DNA of 64,000 bases from CAKSUT01 sp045542335 (GCA_045542335.1 JAZQKV010000116.1:62001-126000), one strand, 5' to 3'. Numbered from the stretch's first letter, positions 53,601-63,305 are shown. Translations and numbers: made by a program. Notes: generated by a model from the letters alone, not told the origin.

Positions 53601-55654
53601 TTGACGAGTTACCCGATGAGCTTTACGAGCATGGCACTTACACCTTTACGGAAAACGGAGAGTTTACGTTTGTAATCTCGGACTTGGTTAACAACAGAAC
53701 ATATATCCCCGCAGAGGTTGACTATATCGACAAGAACGGCGTGGATATTGAGCTTGAGTTGTTGTATGACGGCGAAGAGGTTGCGATAGAGGACGTAAGC
53801 GAAGATAATAACGACCGGAGCTTTATTGAAAAAGTTTACCAGGTAACAGACGAGCGAGCTTTCGGTAAAAACCTTGAAATCAAGGCATATGTAAACGGAG
53901 ATCTCATTGCAGAGGATGTTATCCTTGTGGGTGAACATGAATGGCGCACGGAATATGAAGGACCTTCAGGAAATGTTGGTACTGCATATATAAGCGGCTT
54001 CAATTTTGACACACAGCCTCCCGAAGCCTATGTTTCCTACTCAGTTCACCGTCCCGGAAAGGGAGAAAAGAGCTATGCTGTTGCAAAAATATCTGTTTAC
54101 GACGAAATCCCGGATGAATTGAGAGTTGTTTCCGTTAGAGGACAAGCAGGTGACTATGAATTTTCGCTTGCAGATGCGGCAATAAGCTATCCCGGAACGG
54201 AGGATGAGCCTGCAATAGTGGAATTGAGATTTAATGAAAACGGATATGCGGATGTTGTTATTGCCGATGTGGTGGGTAACACAACAACGGTTCAGATTTC
54301 GGTTTCAAATCTTGACAGAAATGCTCCTGCGGGTTCTGTACAGTATTCAACAAAGGCGCAGACAAACAACAATGTTGATGCATTCTTCATTCTCTCTGAG
54401 CCTGCAGACTATCAGATATTTGATACAAACGGCGACATTATAAGAGATTATGCAGGAACATACACGAATTACTTCTCTCACACGTTTACGGATAACGCAA
54501 CATTGTTCTTGAGATTTACCGACGAAGATGGAAATGAATCGGAATCCTTTATCTCAACTGTTACAAACATTGACAAGCAAGCTCCAAAGCTTGAGGTGAA
54601 GGAAATCCACAAGGACAAAGCGATGGATATGGACGGCAATATGATAACATACTATGGTGCTGCAACCATTGAACTTGAGGTTGTATCTGCGGGCGATGTT
54701 CTTGAGGGCACTGACGAAGATACGGTTGTTCTTGTTGGTGCATCACAGTCGCTGTTCCACACAGTTATGGAAAACGATGTTTACACATTTATGTATGCTG
54801 ACCTTGCAGGAAATATGGGCAAGCTTGTTGTTGACGTTGACGTGATTGATGACACACTTCCCACAGCGACAGTTACAGGCAACCCCACAGAGTGGACAAA
54901 TGTTGCAGCTGAAATCACAATTACTGCAAATCCCAAGCCTGATGGCAGTCCGTCATACATTGTAATGAACGGTGTTGAATATGAAACCGTAAAGTTTACC
55001 GCAATTGAAAACGGAGATGTGGGCTATGTACTTAAAGATACCTCAAACAAGTCTGTAACGGAAACTGTTGAGGTGAGATATGTTGACATTGTTGCTCCCA
55101 CGATTGAATTTGACGGAAACAAGGACCTTTATATTCTCCCGGGAGAATTTGATGAGGCGGAATTTGAAGATGTTGAATTCTACGATAACGAAGACGGCTC
55201 CGGAATCACTGCTGACGGACTTATGATAACATATCCCGAGGGATTTGACGAGAATGTTCCGGGCGAATACAATGTAACTTTCAGCGTGAGTGACGTTGCA
55301 GGAAACACTTCTTCTCTTGTCCGCAAGATTACGGTGCTTGGTGAAGACGATGTATTTGCCGTGATCAATGGCACAGTTCTTATTCCCGACACAATGACAA
55401 CCTTCTGGAACGGAGAAGAACTTGAGCTTTCATTCCTCAATGCCGAAAAGCAGGGCAATAAGCTTTCATACGCATTTGAGCCGGGTTACTTCATGGCGGC
55501 AGAAATGAAGGGTACGCCCTATAAGAACCTCACAACACCTGATGCAAAAATCACGCTTGATTCTGACAGTGCGGGAATTTACACGCTCTTTGTGCAGACT
55601 GAAGAAAGAAAGATGATGGTTATGTATGTGTTTGTTGCAGGTGGTGAAAGCTAA
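47672..55654 (+). CDS. Giant secreted Ig-like repeat protein (2660 residues)
   Basis: The protein has a signal peptide (MKKLFKKFVPVLFAMALI...FA) and then an almost wholly beta-rich body. At least twelve module starts share a D-x-x-x-P signature (for example DTTAPKP, DNTPPTV, DKSAPTI, DDEAPEV, DRNAPAG, DIVAPTI), as in bacterial Ig-like or HYR-like arrays; the last module contains VSDVAGNTS. There is no SLH, LPXTG, membrane anchor or catalytic motif that I recognise. It is very acidic with many Asp, Glu and Tyr residues. CAGGAGG precedes the ATG. It is probably an adhesin or structural surface polymer held by a partner. Confidence 0.85.
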   Translation: MKKLFKKFVPVLFAMALIASALSFGAFASYMDFGENTTQKHIGEFTQYSWDNPISNDVVNDKHGRSNAFYYFQYVKNESSCNGVRFILWYDRVIGVYTPDNDYDEYDVYWAATFDDDFMQRVKLGQIEVNITAKTRNAKGTFNQETGRISLKGYQSDQKSETFDFYSPGSKCDGERFVDSGWIRIPSNTEYLRINAWSDRGGLGTQKRNRSAVYDIKVLFRDTTAPKPIEAGIVEGDWSGVVSGDNTADNDYKVAVPGSTIKYYVKFNETISVDNNKLKLRIQNRGDIRYPTRPFYAEYAGCSGDTMYFTMKVTDNTDCVTASNDTSLNPTGAVYELEHSGFTDTSGNLVKGDKPLPLRTLFKPSNLRINDIKVGFAKEMNDENGYYPTKYTRVPTSGFVCGSFPKDLIGTTLKTGSGNPNLQPTVAGPDTPVYFRIVVNDEIKTSDLSSSANYSTKLKVIISKRGATPLDKMDTSKGDKFGYASLVAARIIGNNNGSGNHYGVKNNMVTEMFFKYVHDKSDTSLENTTYTVYPAFEAESSIPSESVWVNVRGIDDDGTGFISAGEGTYIRTASGVPVTDVFIERLKMGPVPKIDCSVPVLTEKKISEDWATKLPDDNYLKFEDNYDLSNEGVTISVVQYDNSGNRTVLPIVMPGAEAGYSYVIPVMYSMAKLGGLQLAAPIEDNQRAMYLEYSLKDKAGNEGNNFGKKNIRLYLDNTPPTVAYQNGNYTVDGNSATVEYDVRDTGIGEISHVVYYKVEAMGMFGNTPSIVNKTAYRYNDPDVIDFTGVQGTRELWRVWASYADTLGNRAVDNDGETIYTPSEPIELATRTLDMSAVRNSEMVSDEHDVRIKFNNEPTTDYTIELYYKWVYGSSDVPYIKYKKMTVTDYKNELANINFADEAIVKQFVDDAKGERTFYAYAKLLPEDVYCYNLTQTVYFDKSAPTISTSVKMSDPDKLASEIHYISYDITDDGGNYKNGIYTKHRNVSFVPAYESAGSEPVYPKLNVYIDNELIRTDELTLLTGTYVSNVKEDFLSSEFNGARTISYEIVAEDIFGHSAKRKTGTYYIDAECPELSDIEVKFKAGSFSEYDEENDFYIINDLADIESLSTTITDNFSGNLVVSHQANGAFRHFTSLESTDEYAYTYRNPVKSDFTRTYHNGRMLYYFTFDGEDVIGNAAYTKIVYFFVDAKTPQISGRIPQHSAIYKEGTEFVFDLEYDYESHEQFEDFTVEVDGDGAEVNHYYLGRFSVKVTQNAILDISVTDGMGKTGRMSVNIDWYDDEAPEVSDGTVNQTPAEGEAKYGEIRFNVTDGSYVGTVLVAIVEEGTDPTEDDYFDGGITAEYFGEENEYTEVYLSRENGKYTLEFKAIPDGEYDIYAKAYDSCGNESEDALIAQISTTMEGAQIISGPTYTPDTLTGGEVIVNVKTDIPTARIYDIEGDGSIAAMQEAVAEARLRGFSYILDGEYHSETEFDVINALYEELRDKDEYDLTPEEKEIYKGYNAGTSYDPYAGILDPENTYEVVEPQRDVLDFLHNEAYYPIEESYEGYDVIKTVSEETRLVNIVESYNLDTDALAMAGITNEDEVGIEFEDAGIYTMNVLTYPTRFDESIYGEYNRTLYEQYLICVNPFYGEALTEEAIYENFGEGIDLALFTFDEETGEYFFPVDSEDITVSEINNAGFGDFLELFSTNEYTNPFVSDGENLTEEELIAAVEAIGTLKELRKKTATIVADRYCKLYLNNPNQSYSANHNMRFRYNTERDVRFIDRTGQEIVVPIKIDWIDPSLPHVPYDNMMLELVQYVEYEDSEPYESSYKVTGPISLTPEPEYGVVDKKLLLTVDLTSYKENEEIEIYDQFYIVNLPEGAQAEEVFDDNYDEMPLYDRFVLEVTENGIISFDVINPSVIDDATKTYIAPQIYIVDCIDDEAPTATLEYTPAKPVSDKKKVNTDVTVRVVDMADNIAVGHEVKLDFDAMLEVNGIDELPDELYEHGTYTFTENGEFTFVISDLVNNRTYIPAEVDYIDKNGVDIELELLYDGEEVAIEDVSEDNNDRSFIEKVYQVTDERAFGKNLEIKAYVNGDLIAEDVILVGEHEWRTEYEGPSGNVGTAYISGFNFDTQPPEAYVSYSVHRPGKGEKSYAVAKISVYDEIPDELRVVSVRGQAGDYEFSLADAAISYPGTEDEPAIVELRFNENGYADVVIADVVGNTTTVQISVSNLDRNAPAGSVQYSTKAQTNNNVDAFFILSEPADYQIFDTNGDIIRDYAGTYTNYFSHTFTDNATLFLRFTDEDGNESESFISTVTNIDKQAPKLEVKEIHKDKAMDMDGNMITYYGAATIELEVVSAGDVLEGTDEDTVVLVGASQSLFHTVMENDVYTFMYADLAGNMGKLVVDVDVIDDTLPTATVTGNPTEWTNVAAEITITANPKPDGSPSYIVMNGVEYETVKFTAIENGDVGYVLKDTSNKSVTETVEVRYVDIVAPTIEFDGNKDLYILPGEFDEAEFEDVEFYDNEDGSGITADGLMITYPEGFDENVPGEYNVTFSVSDVAGNTSSLVRKITVLGEDDVFAVINGTVLIPDTMTTFWNGEELELSFLNAEKQGNKLSYAFEPGYFMAAEMKGTPYKNLTTPDAKITLDSDSAGIYTLFVQTEERKMMVMYVFVAGGES

Positions 55655-55723
55655 TAATAATTGCGATTTAAGGCTTTTAAACTATTTGTGTCGTCAGAAA
55701 AACGGCAGAATGGAGAAAAATAT

Positions 55724-58700
55724 ATGAAAAAATTTATATCAATTCTTCTGTCAGCCATAATGCTTGTGCAGTTCATCCCGGTTGCATCATATGTTGCTAT
55801 GGCAAAGGAAATAGCTCTCCTTGCCGAGGATGAAATTGCTGTGGACAACGGCTATATACAGATTATATCCAAAACAGACGGATCTTCCTTCGGTGTTCAC
55901 ACGCTGAAGGGAAGTCCTTCAAAACGTTACGATGACAACAAGCCCCTTTTGTATGACGGCGATGACAAATTTGCCACATCATACACAACGGTGAGAATTG
56001 TCAGAAACGCAGGGACAAGTTCGGAGAGTGTAAAGGATTACGTTTACGGTAGTTCAAAGGGTGTTATGACAGAAGCTCCCCACATTGTTGACGTTGACGG
56101 AAAGAACAAGACAATTTCTTCAACATGGGCGATTGACGGAGTGATTATCACACAGAATCTTTCCATAAACTCTGAAACTGCAACGGAAGAAGCCGGCTAT
56201 GCTATGCTTTCCTATGCTTATACAAACAACACGGGTGTTCCTGTGTCTGTTGGCGTAAGAGTGCTTCTTGACACAAAGCTTGCGGATACCGACGGCGGAA
56301 GATTTTTCAAAAACGGCGGAACAACCGAAATAACAAACGAAGTGACTTATACCGGTGACAATGTTCCCGAATGGTACTCAATTTCCGACAGCGTTTATTA
56401 TTCAACAACATCTGCATACGGATTGCTCAAGAACAACACTATGAGAAGAAAACCCACAGCCGTTACCATGGCGCACTGGGCAAATCTTGCGAATACTCTT
56501 TGGGAATATGAGCCAAGCACAAGCTTCAATTTTGCAGATTATTACAATGAATATCTCACGGCTGACAGCGCAATTGCCATTTACTTTGAGCCTGAAAATG
56601 TACCTGCGGGAGCAAGTCTTGCGGTTGATACGTTTTACGGAGTTGGCGAGCTTAACGGAAATGAGCTTTCACAAGGGTTCTGCTCTTTGACCATTACGCA
56701 GAAAGAGGAGCTTAAGATAAATGCAGACGGAACAGGCTATGAAAATGATGGTCTTGTTACACTTTATCTTACGGTTGACAACTCCGACGTTGATTCTGTT
56801 CAGATTAACGATGCATATGTCCGTGTTGCTTTTGAGGACAAGCTTTTCGATGATCAGCAGAAGCTTATTCAGGAGCCTGCAATATGGGTGCCAACTCTTA
56901 AAGAAGAGGACGAAATCATACATATCGGCAATATTGACCGAGGCGACATCAAGCGCAATATTCCGATTACCTTGAAGGCTCGTCCCATTTATGAGAACCC
57001 GGATGATCCGGCTGATATTGTTTATGAACCTACCGAGGGATATGAACTCAGAACATACATGGACACCCGTAAAGTGAAGCTTGAGCTTTACGGCGAAATG
57101 AACGAAATACCCTCTGTTGCTTCAAAGGTTATCACGCTTCCTGCTTTTTCAGACGAGCTTCCCGATATTGGCTTCCTTGATTTTGACCCCAAGACAATTT
57201 ACTACGAGGGCTATTCCTTTGTTAATGTAAAGGGCTTCGGAGATGAGTTTAACGTTTTGCAGGACAAGACAAACTGGGTTGCATATCTGCGAAACATTGT
57301 AACAAATGAACATATTACTGTTGACAGCTTTGTGTGCAGCGTTGACACGGTGAACAAGCACCTTGGTCTTTCGGTTGATATGGGCGGAAATGTTGGTGTG
57401 TATGAGCTCACAATTGAATTCCGCAATAATCTTGCAGAGCTTGGCAAGCATACCTTTACAGGCAATGATAACTATATCACAAGTACAACCGACGAAAGAT
57501 ACAAAAACCGCGGATATTCCATTGTTTCTGTTGCAAGGTTGAATGAAAACCGCAACTATGAAATGAAAATGTTTGTGTCAGAACCCGGTTATACGGCAGA
57601 GGCGCAGTTTAATGATTACAGAGCCGAAATTGAAGAAAACAACGGTGAAATGCTCATTGAGGGCAGAGGCGTATTCAAGGTTGTGTACAAGGACGGAATG
57701 GATCCCGAATCCACAGAAATTACAGATCTTTGTATAAGCACGGATACGGAAAGAAACAACCCTGTCATTGCAGGATTTGAGGCTGTACCCGGCGGTGACC
57801 CTGTTAAGGTCAACAGAATTTTGTACTATGATTCCTCGGTGCCTTTGAGATTTACCACGGAATTTGACGGCGACAAACCTACGGCATTTGAAATGGTGGG
57901 TGACGGTCACTTAAGCATTATCAATGCTTCAACAATCTGGAAGAACAGATTTAAAATCAGACTTGTTACAGGCGAAAGAATCACATACGATCCTAACGAT
58001 TATTCCAGCGCACCAAAGCTTCAGTTGCTTGGTGGCGGTTGGCTTGTTCAGAATCTTGGTGGTTTCTTCTTTGACCTTAACTATGGTGTTCTTATTTGTT
58101 CGGACGGAATGTATGGTATAGACTTCTCCGGTTCGGTTTCGTTCCCTCTCGGTTTCTCAATGGGTGATGACGATGAAAAGAAGGACGATGGTACGCAGGA
58201 TGACGGCAATCAGGGCGGACAAGGTGGTGGCACGCCCGGTGGAACACCGGGTGGCTCAACGCAGAAGAAAGACACTCCTGCTCCCACAGGCACGGGCGAT
58301 GCTCCCGATGTGAAGAAAGATCCTCCCAAATCTCCTACTGTGACGCAGAAGGATAATAAGACTCCCGGCGATAACACACCCGGTGGCAACACACCCGGTG
58401 GTAATACCCCCGGTGGTACACAGCAGACACCTTCCAATAGCTCTGCGACACCTACAAAGCAGCCGGGTGCAAAGAGAGCAAAGGCGAAGGATACACTTCA
58501 GAACGGCAACAGTGCGACAAATGCTCTCGGAGGATTTAACGACGGTGGTTCGCTTGCTCTTTCGATAGATTCAGTTCTTTTCGGAGAGCATGAAAACAAG
58601 GACAGACCCGAAATTATCGAAACAGGCTTTGTTGGTTGTGCGGCATCGATGAGCATTGAGCTTCCGCAATGGATATTCCCTGCAGGCGGTAAGGAAAGCG

Positions 58701-61700
58701 ACAACAAGCAGGTTCAGCAGGGTGCAAAAGAGAACAATCCCACCCAGCCCGGACAGGAGATTGTTAAACCGCAGGACAGCAAACCCGGTCAGGGTCCTCT
58801 TACCCAGAAAGGACAGCTGCAGAATGCAAATGCGGGTCAGGCAAAGAAGAACACCAATAACAAGCTTTCTGCATTCAACCTTGGATTTGGCTTCAACACA
58901 TACGATTTGTATGCAGGTGTTGACCTTGGTATAGGCTTTGGTCCTGTAAACACAGCATTCAGAATGTCTGTTGCCGAAACGGGTAACGGAAAGCCTATGC
59001 TTGACAGTTTGTATCTTGAAGTTAAGGGATTTGAAGTGCCTATTGTTCCTCCGAACGTTGTGACACTCATTGGTCTTGGCGGCGGTATATCAGATCTTGC
59101 GGCTTCTATTGGCTATGACGGTCCCGGAAGACCTCCTGTGACAGTTTCTGTTATGGCGGCTATTGGTATTGCAAGTGTAATGGGTCTCAGAGGCGACTTC
59201 TCCATTTCAGGAAACGGCCTTACACTTTCAATTTCGGGTGCTCCTTACGGACTTGACTTGTTCACGTTTATTGTTACGGGTATGTTTGACTGGACAACAG
59301 GCTTCTCAATGCTTATTTCCGGTACGGTGGACATATTCTCCGGCGTTGTTTTGGGCAATGTATCTCTTGGAATCACAACAGAGCCCTCTTTCGTGTTCCT
59401 TGGCAAGATCCAGGGAAGCCTTAACATTCCGGGTCTCGGAACACTTGCAGGCGTGACGCTGGGTATCAGCGACGAATATATTGCCGGAGGTGTAAGAATA
59501 CTTATCTTCAGCGGCGGCTTTATATACTACTATTCAAGTGACAACTTCAGACTCCTTACGGGTGATGAGGTTGCGGAAATTGAAAACGTGGATATTGCAG
59601 GCGCTGATGAGCTTATTTCCGACCCTAACGACAACGGTCCCAACCCGGGTGGCGGTAATGGCGGCAAGCAAAGAAAGGTTTCTTTCCTTGAAGTTATCGA
59701 AACAAGGGATGAGGCTACCGGCGAAACACGTTACATGGGTATCGGCGCAGGTGCAGAGGTTGTTCTCTCCTCCACAGCCGCATTCGAGGATGTATATCTG
59801 CTTGAAGATACAACATCCTTTGAAGCTGAGATTACAAATGATGTAATAAAGAACAATGATGTTGTTGCACGTATTTACTACGAGGGTGACACGGTTCCCG
59901 AAATTGCAGTTACAAAGCCTGACGGCTCTGAACTTCCTCTTGTTGCTTATGATTTTGAAAAGACGCAAGAAGAGAACAACGAGGCAGGCGCAAACTTCCT
60001 TGCAAGAGAAAAAATCGACGAAACAACGGGCGAAACCCAAAAATATGTTTACGTTTCTCTCTATAACGATGTTCTCACCGAGGGAAGCTGGAGCTTTGAA
60101 TCTGTAAATGGCGTTAATATCACGGATTACACAATTCTTACTCTTCCCACATCCACCTCAAAGCTTGAAGTTAACTCCGCAAGTATTGACGGCACAACGC
60201 TTACAACCTCATGGACAGCAAGCGAAGATGCAGAAATCTGGGTGTCTCTCGTTCCCTGCGATGAAAATGGAGAGCCTCAGAAGGTTTACACAAATGCTCC
60301 TGATGGCAGCGTTATTGTAAGTGAAGCGGCAGGTTATCCTATTGGCAGATCTGCTGATTCGGGTGAGGAAAGCTTTGAAGTTAATATTCCAAGCGGCAAA
60401 TATGTTGTAAGAGTGGACAGCCTTGTAAATCAGGTTGTGTTCACATCGGCGTTCTCGGACACTCCTCTTGAGTTTGTAAACCCCAACACCATTAAAAAGC
60501 CTGAGGTAACAGCTGAGGGCGGCGGCGACGGAAGAATCAACATCACTTCAACTGTTCCGGAAAACGCAACCGGCGTTTATGTAAAGGTGTTTGAAAAGGC
60601 GGAAACAGAGATTGAGGGTGAAGAAAACATTGGTTCTACTGAAGAAACTTGGAGAGAACTCAAGAGTATAGGCGGTTATATTGGCGACTATTTGGATGAG
60701 GGCGAAGTAACCACTTATCTCAAGGGCCACACAAATCTTGTTAATGATGACGGAGAAGTTGTTGCAACAGATGCAATTATTCCCGGCAACACTTACAAGA
60801 TTGAAGTTATTGCTCAGAACAACAAGACAGGTTCGGGTTGGTTTGCAAGTGAACCTGTTGTAATCGAGGATATTTATGTTCCCGTTCCCAATCCTCCGGA
60901 AGTGAATGTTAAAATAAGATCTCTGGGTGAGGTTGAAAACAAAGAAACTGACAAGAGTGTTGAATATATTCAGTCTGACAACAACGACTTTATCATCGAA
61001 TATGAAATTACAAACATGGATACCGACGGCAACGACGAAGTTTCTGTGAAATTTGATATTGATGAAAAGCAGTTTGGCGACACTGTTATCAACAACGCCC
61101 AGACGGGCAACAAGGGTTATTGCCTTGTAAATCTCACCGATGGCGACCACTTCGTTGATATAGCATTTATCAACAAGAAGGGTGACGTTTACGTTTATAC
61201 CAAGAAGATTTCAATTGACTCTGTTTCGGCAGACCTTAAGATTCAGTCTCCGATGCAGGGAGGAGCTTTTGACAAGGACGAAGGAATTCTTATTGACTTT
61301 GTGACTGACCCGGGAGCACTCATTGAAATTAAGCTTGACGGTGAAACAGTAATCAATGAAACTCTTACGGTTGTAAATGATAACTACGATGAAGATGCTG
61401 AGCCGGAAGATATTGAAAGGTATAATGTCAACACAGGAGCGTTTATAAAAACTCTCCCTGTAAGCGGCAACGATGCGTCCCATGATGTTGAAATCAAAGT
61501 TACCGATGTAAACGGCAACAGCACAGAATATTTTGCAACTGTATATGACAGCAGAATAAGCAAAATAGCGGGTATTTCTCTCAGGGCAATGAATCCCGAG
61601 GGTTCAACTGCCACCGAGCTTGAGGCGGTTGTTGTTGACAAGGAGGGCGAAGAAATTGATGTTCATCTTCCCACAAATACCCTTAAATGGGAGCTCCTTT

Positions 61701-63253
61701 CCGACCCGTCGGAAGCAACACTTGTTGTTGACAATGGTAACAGAAATGCGGTTGTTGTTCCGTCGGGAAATAACGGTTTCTCGGTCAAGGCAGAGTGGAA
61801 GGTATCTGACACCTTTAAGTTTGTGGATATTTATGACTCCGCAATAGTAGGTACGCAGGAAGAATCCGAAGATGTTCCCGGAAGTCCCGACAGCAACGGC
61901 GACGGTATTCTCGATATATATCAGATAAAGGTGAAGTACAAGGTTTCCGGTGCGAGAGCAGGTTCGGTTTCTGTGGCTGAAGAGATAGTCACGATCACTG
62001 ACGAAAACGGAGAATATGCAACAAGCGGTAAAGTGAAGATTTCCGGCTCTACGGTTACTGCAAACAAGGGATACAAGTTTGCGGGATGGAAAGACAAAAA
62101 TGGCGAGATAGTTTGCACTGATGAAGCATTTGCGGACTATGAGTTTATTGCGGAAGGCAAAAACGAATACACATTCACCGCACAACTCAAAAATAGCTCC
62201 TCCGGAAGTACCGTTACCCTGGTATCCGGTGATAAATCCGACACCGAGCTTCCGTCTGATGTTGAAGCTATGGTTGAAGAAGCACGCAAGAGCCTCACAG
62301 ATTCGGCTGACATTTCAGCGCACAAGATGTATGCAACACTTTCCAAAACTGTTACAGAAAGTGACAACACAGCATATGTTGGCGGCAACGACAACAAGGT
62401 TGAGAACTACATTGTTTACGGCGTTGACGAAACAAAAGATAAGTATGTTCCCACACTTCCCGAAAACACAGAACTTGCTTCCGATGTTGTGTATGTTGAT
62501 ACCTTAAAGCCTGTTGACAAGATACTTATTGACTTCAAGGTGGCTGACGGCGGCGATAATAAGGCTATCTACAAATTCTCAGAGGCTCTTGGCAAGTGGA
62601 TTTGCATTGGCGGCACATATGACGATTACCGAAAGGTTATCAAGCTCACTGTGAACACCACCGGCAAGTACGCAGTTCTTTCGAGAAGCGAAACCGATAT
62701 TTTTGAAGATGTTGACGGTGCATGGTCAGAGCTTTATATTAACAGCCTTGCATATGCGGGACTTGTTAATGGCTATGCAGTTGAGGACAAGTTCTTCTTC
62801 AGACCCGGAAACAACATCACAAGAGGCGAATTTGTCAAGATGCTTGTCAGCGCAAAGGGTGTTGCTCTTGATTCGACAGATGTGAGTATGTTCGACGATG
62901 CGGCGGAAATTGCGGAATGGGTTAAGCCTTATGCGGCGGTTGCGGCAAAGAACGGTTGGCTTAAGGGTAGTGCAAACGGTGACAAGCTGTATGCAAATCT
63001 TGGAGCAAAGATTACACGTCAGGATGCAATGACAATTATTTACAGAGCATTCTTCGGCGACAACACCGACAAGAAGCAGATGAACTTTATCGATGTACAG
63101 AGCATATCCGATTACGCATACGATGCTGTGGCGGTTCTTACAAACAACGGTGTTGTTTCGGGCTTTACCGACAACACAGTGAGACCTCGTGACAACGTAA
63201 AGCGTGAGCAGGTTGCAAAAATGCTTTGGTATTGCATAATAATTGCTGACTGA
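55724..63253 (+). CDS. Giant SLH-anchored surface protein (about 2509 residues)
   Basis: The start at 55724 (MKKFISILLSAIM, signal peptide) follows GGAG. The order is: N-terminal beta-rich region (about 30-810), a Pro/Gly/Thr-rich linker (about 815-925) with repeated TPGG/NTPGG units, a glycine-rich hydrophobic beta region of unknown family (about 1040-1280; LGFGFNTYDL, GLGGGISDLA), Ig/FN3-like modules (about 1300-2040), a calcium-loop-like DSNGDGILD (about 2056), an InlB-like repeat (about 2075-2155), and three C-terminal SLH repeats (about 2325-2505; GLVNGYAVED, GVVSGFTDNTVRP). SLH repeats should hold it on the wall. It lies 69 nt after the Ig-repeat giant. Confidence 0.87.
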   Translation: MKKFISILLSAIMLVQFIPVASYVAMAKEIALLAEDEIAVDNGYIQIISKTDGSSFGVHTLKGSPSKRYDDNKPLLYDGDDKFATSYTTVRIVRNAGTSSESVKDYVYGSSKGVMTEAPHIVDVDGKNKTISSTWAIDGVIITQNLSINSETATEEAGYAMLSYAYTNNTGVPVSVGVRVLLDTKLADTDGGRFFKNGGTTEITNEVTYTGDNVPEWYSISDSVYYSTTSAYGLLKNNTMRRKPTAVTMAHWANLANTLWEYEPSTSFNFADYYNEYLTADSAIAIYFEPENVPAGASLAVDTFYGVGELNGNELSQGFCSLTITQKEELKINADGTGYENDGLVTLYLTVDNSDVDSVQINDAYVRVAFEDKLFDDQQKLIQEPAIWVPTLKEEDEIIHIGNIDRGDIKRNIPITLKARPIYENPDDPADIVYEPTEGYELRTYMDTRKVKLELYGEMNEIPSVASKVITLPAFSDELPDIGFLDFDPKTIYYEGYSFVNVKGFGDEFNVLQDKTNWVAYLRNIVTNEHITVDSFVCSVDTVNKHLGLSVDMGGNVGVYELTIEFRNNLAELGKHTFTGNDNYITSTTDERYKNRGYSIVSVARLNENRNYEMKMFVSEPGYTAEAQFNDYRAEIEENNGEMLIEGRGVFKVVYKDGMDPESTEITDLCISTDTERNNPVIAGFEAVPGGDPVKVNRILYYDSSVPLRFTTEFDGDKPTAFEMVGDGHLSIINASTIWKNRFKIRLVTGERITYDPNDYSSAPKLQLLGGGWLVQNLGGFFFDLNYGVLICSDGMYGIDFSGSVSFPLGFSMGDDDEKKDDGTQDDGNQGGQGGGTPGGTPGGSTQKKDTPAPTGTGDAPDVKKDPPKSPTVTQKDNKTPGDNTPGGNTPGGNTPGGTQQTPSNSSATPTKQPGAKRAKAKDTLQNGNSATNALGGFNDGGSLALSIDSVLFGEHENKDRPEIIETGFVGCAASMSIELPQWIFPAGGKESDNKQVQQGAKENNPTQPGQEIVKPQDSKPGQGPLTQKGQLQNANAGQAKKNTNNKLSAFNLGFGFNTYDLYAGVDLGIGFGPVNTAFRMSVAETGNGKPMLDSLYLEVKGFEVPIVPPNVVTLIGLGGGISDLAASIGYDGPGRPPVTVSVMAAIGIASVMGLRGDFSISGNGLTLSISGAPYGLDLFTFIVTGMFDWTTGFSMLISGTVDIFSGVVLGNVSLGITTEPSFVFLGKIQGSLNIPGLGTLAGVTLGISDEYIAGGVRILIFSGGFIYYYSSDNFRLLTGDEVAEIENVDIAGADELISDPNDNGPNPGGGNGGKQRKVSFLEVIETRDEATGETRYMGIGAGAEVVLSSTAAFEDVYLLEDTTSFEAEITNDVIKNNDVVARIYYEGDTVPEIAVTKPDGSELPLVAYDFEKTQEENNEAGANFLAREKIDETTGETQKYVYVSLYNDVLTEGSWSFESVNGVNITDYTILTLPTSTSKLEVNSASIDGTTLTTSWTASEDAEIWVSLVPCDENGEPQKVYTNAPDGSVIVSEAAGYPIGRSADSGEESFEVNIPSGKYVVRVDSLVNQVVFTSAFSDTPLEFVNPNTIKKPEVTAEGGGDGRINITSTVPENATGVYVKVFEKAETEIEGEENIGSTEETWRELKSIGGYIGDYLDEGEVTTYLKGHTNLVNDDGEVVATDAIIPGNTYKIEVIAQNNKTGSGWFASEPVVIEDIYVPVPNPPEVNVKIRSLGEVENKETDKSVEYIQSDNNDFIIEYEITNMDTDGNDEVSVKFDIDEKQFGDTVINNAQTGNKGYCLVNLTDGDHFVDIAFINKKGDVYVYTKKISIDSVSADLKIQSPMQGGAFDKDEGILIDFVTDPGALIEIKLDGETVINETLTVVNDNYDEDAEPEDIERYNVNTGAFIKTLPVSGNDASHDVEIKVTDVNGNSTEYFATVYDSRISKIAGISLRAMNPEGSTATELEAVVVDKEGEEIDVHLPTNTLKWELLSDPSEATLVVDNGNRNAVVVPSGNNGFSVKAEWKVSDTFKFVDIYDSAIVGTQEESEDVPGSPDSNGDGILDIYQIKVKYKVSGARAGSVSVAEEIVTITDENGEYATSGKVKISGSTVTANKGYKFAGWKDKNGEIVCTDEAFADYEFIAEGKNEYTFTAQLKNSSSGSTVTLVSGDKSDTELPSDVEAMVEEARKSLTDSADISAHKMYATLSKTVTESDNTAYVGGNDNKVENYIVYGVDETKDKYVPTLPENTELASDVVYVDTLKPVDKILIDFKVADGGDNKAIYKFSEALGKWICIGGTYDDYRKVIKLTVNTTGKYAVLSRSETDIFEDVDGAWSELYINSLAYAGLVNGYAVEDKFFFRPGNNITRGEFVKMLVSAKGVALDSTDVSMFDDAAEIAEWVKPYAAVAAKNGWLKGSANGDKLYANLGAKITRQDAMTIIYRAFFGDNTDKKQMNFIDVQSISDYAYDAVAVLTNNGVVSGFTDNTVRPRDNVKREQVAKMLWYCIIIAD

Positions 63254-63271
63254 TAAGAGTTAAAACCCAAA

Positions 63272-63305
63272 AAACGGGGCATCCAAGCATTACGATGCCC
63301 CGTTT
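63272..63305 (+). terminator. Hairpin terminator after the surface-protein operon
   Basis: AAACGGGGCATC and GATGCCCCGTTT form a perfect 12-bp stem with a 10-nt loop. The T-run is short, so partial readthrough to the GT2 gene is possible. Confidence 0.75.
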
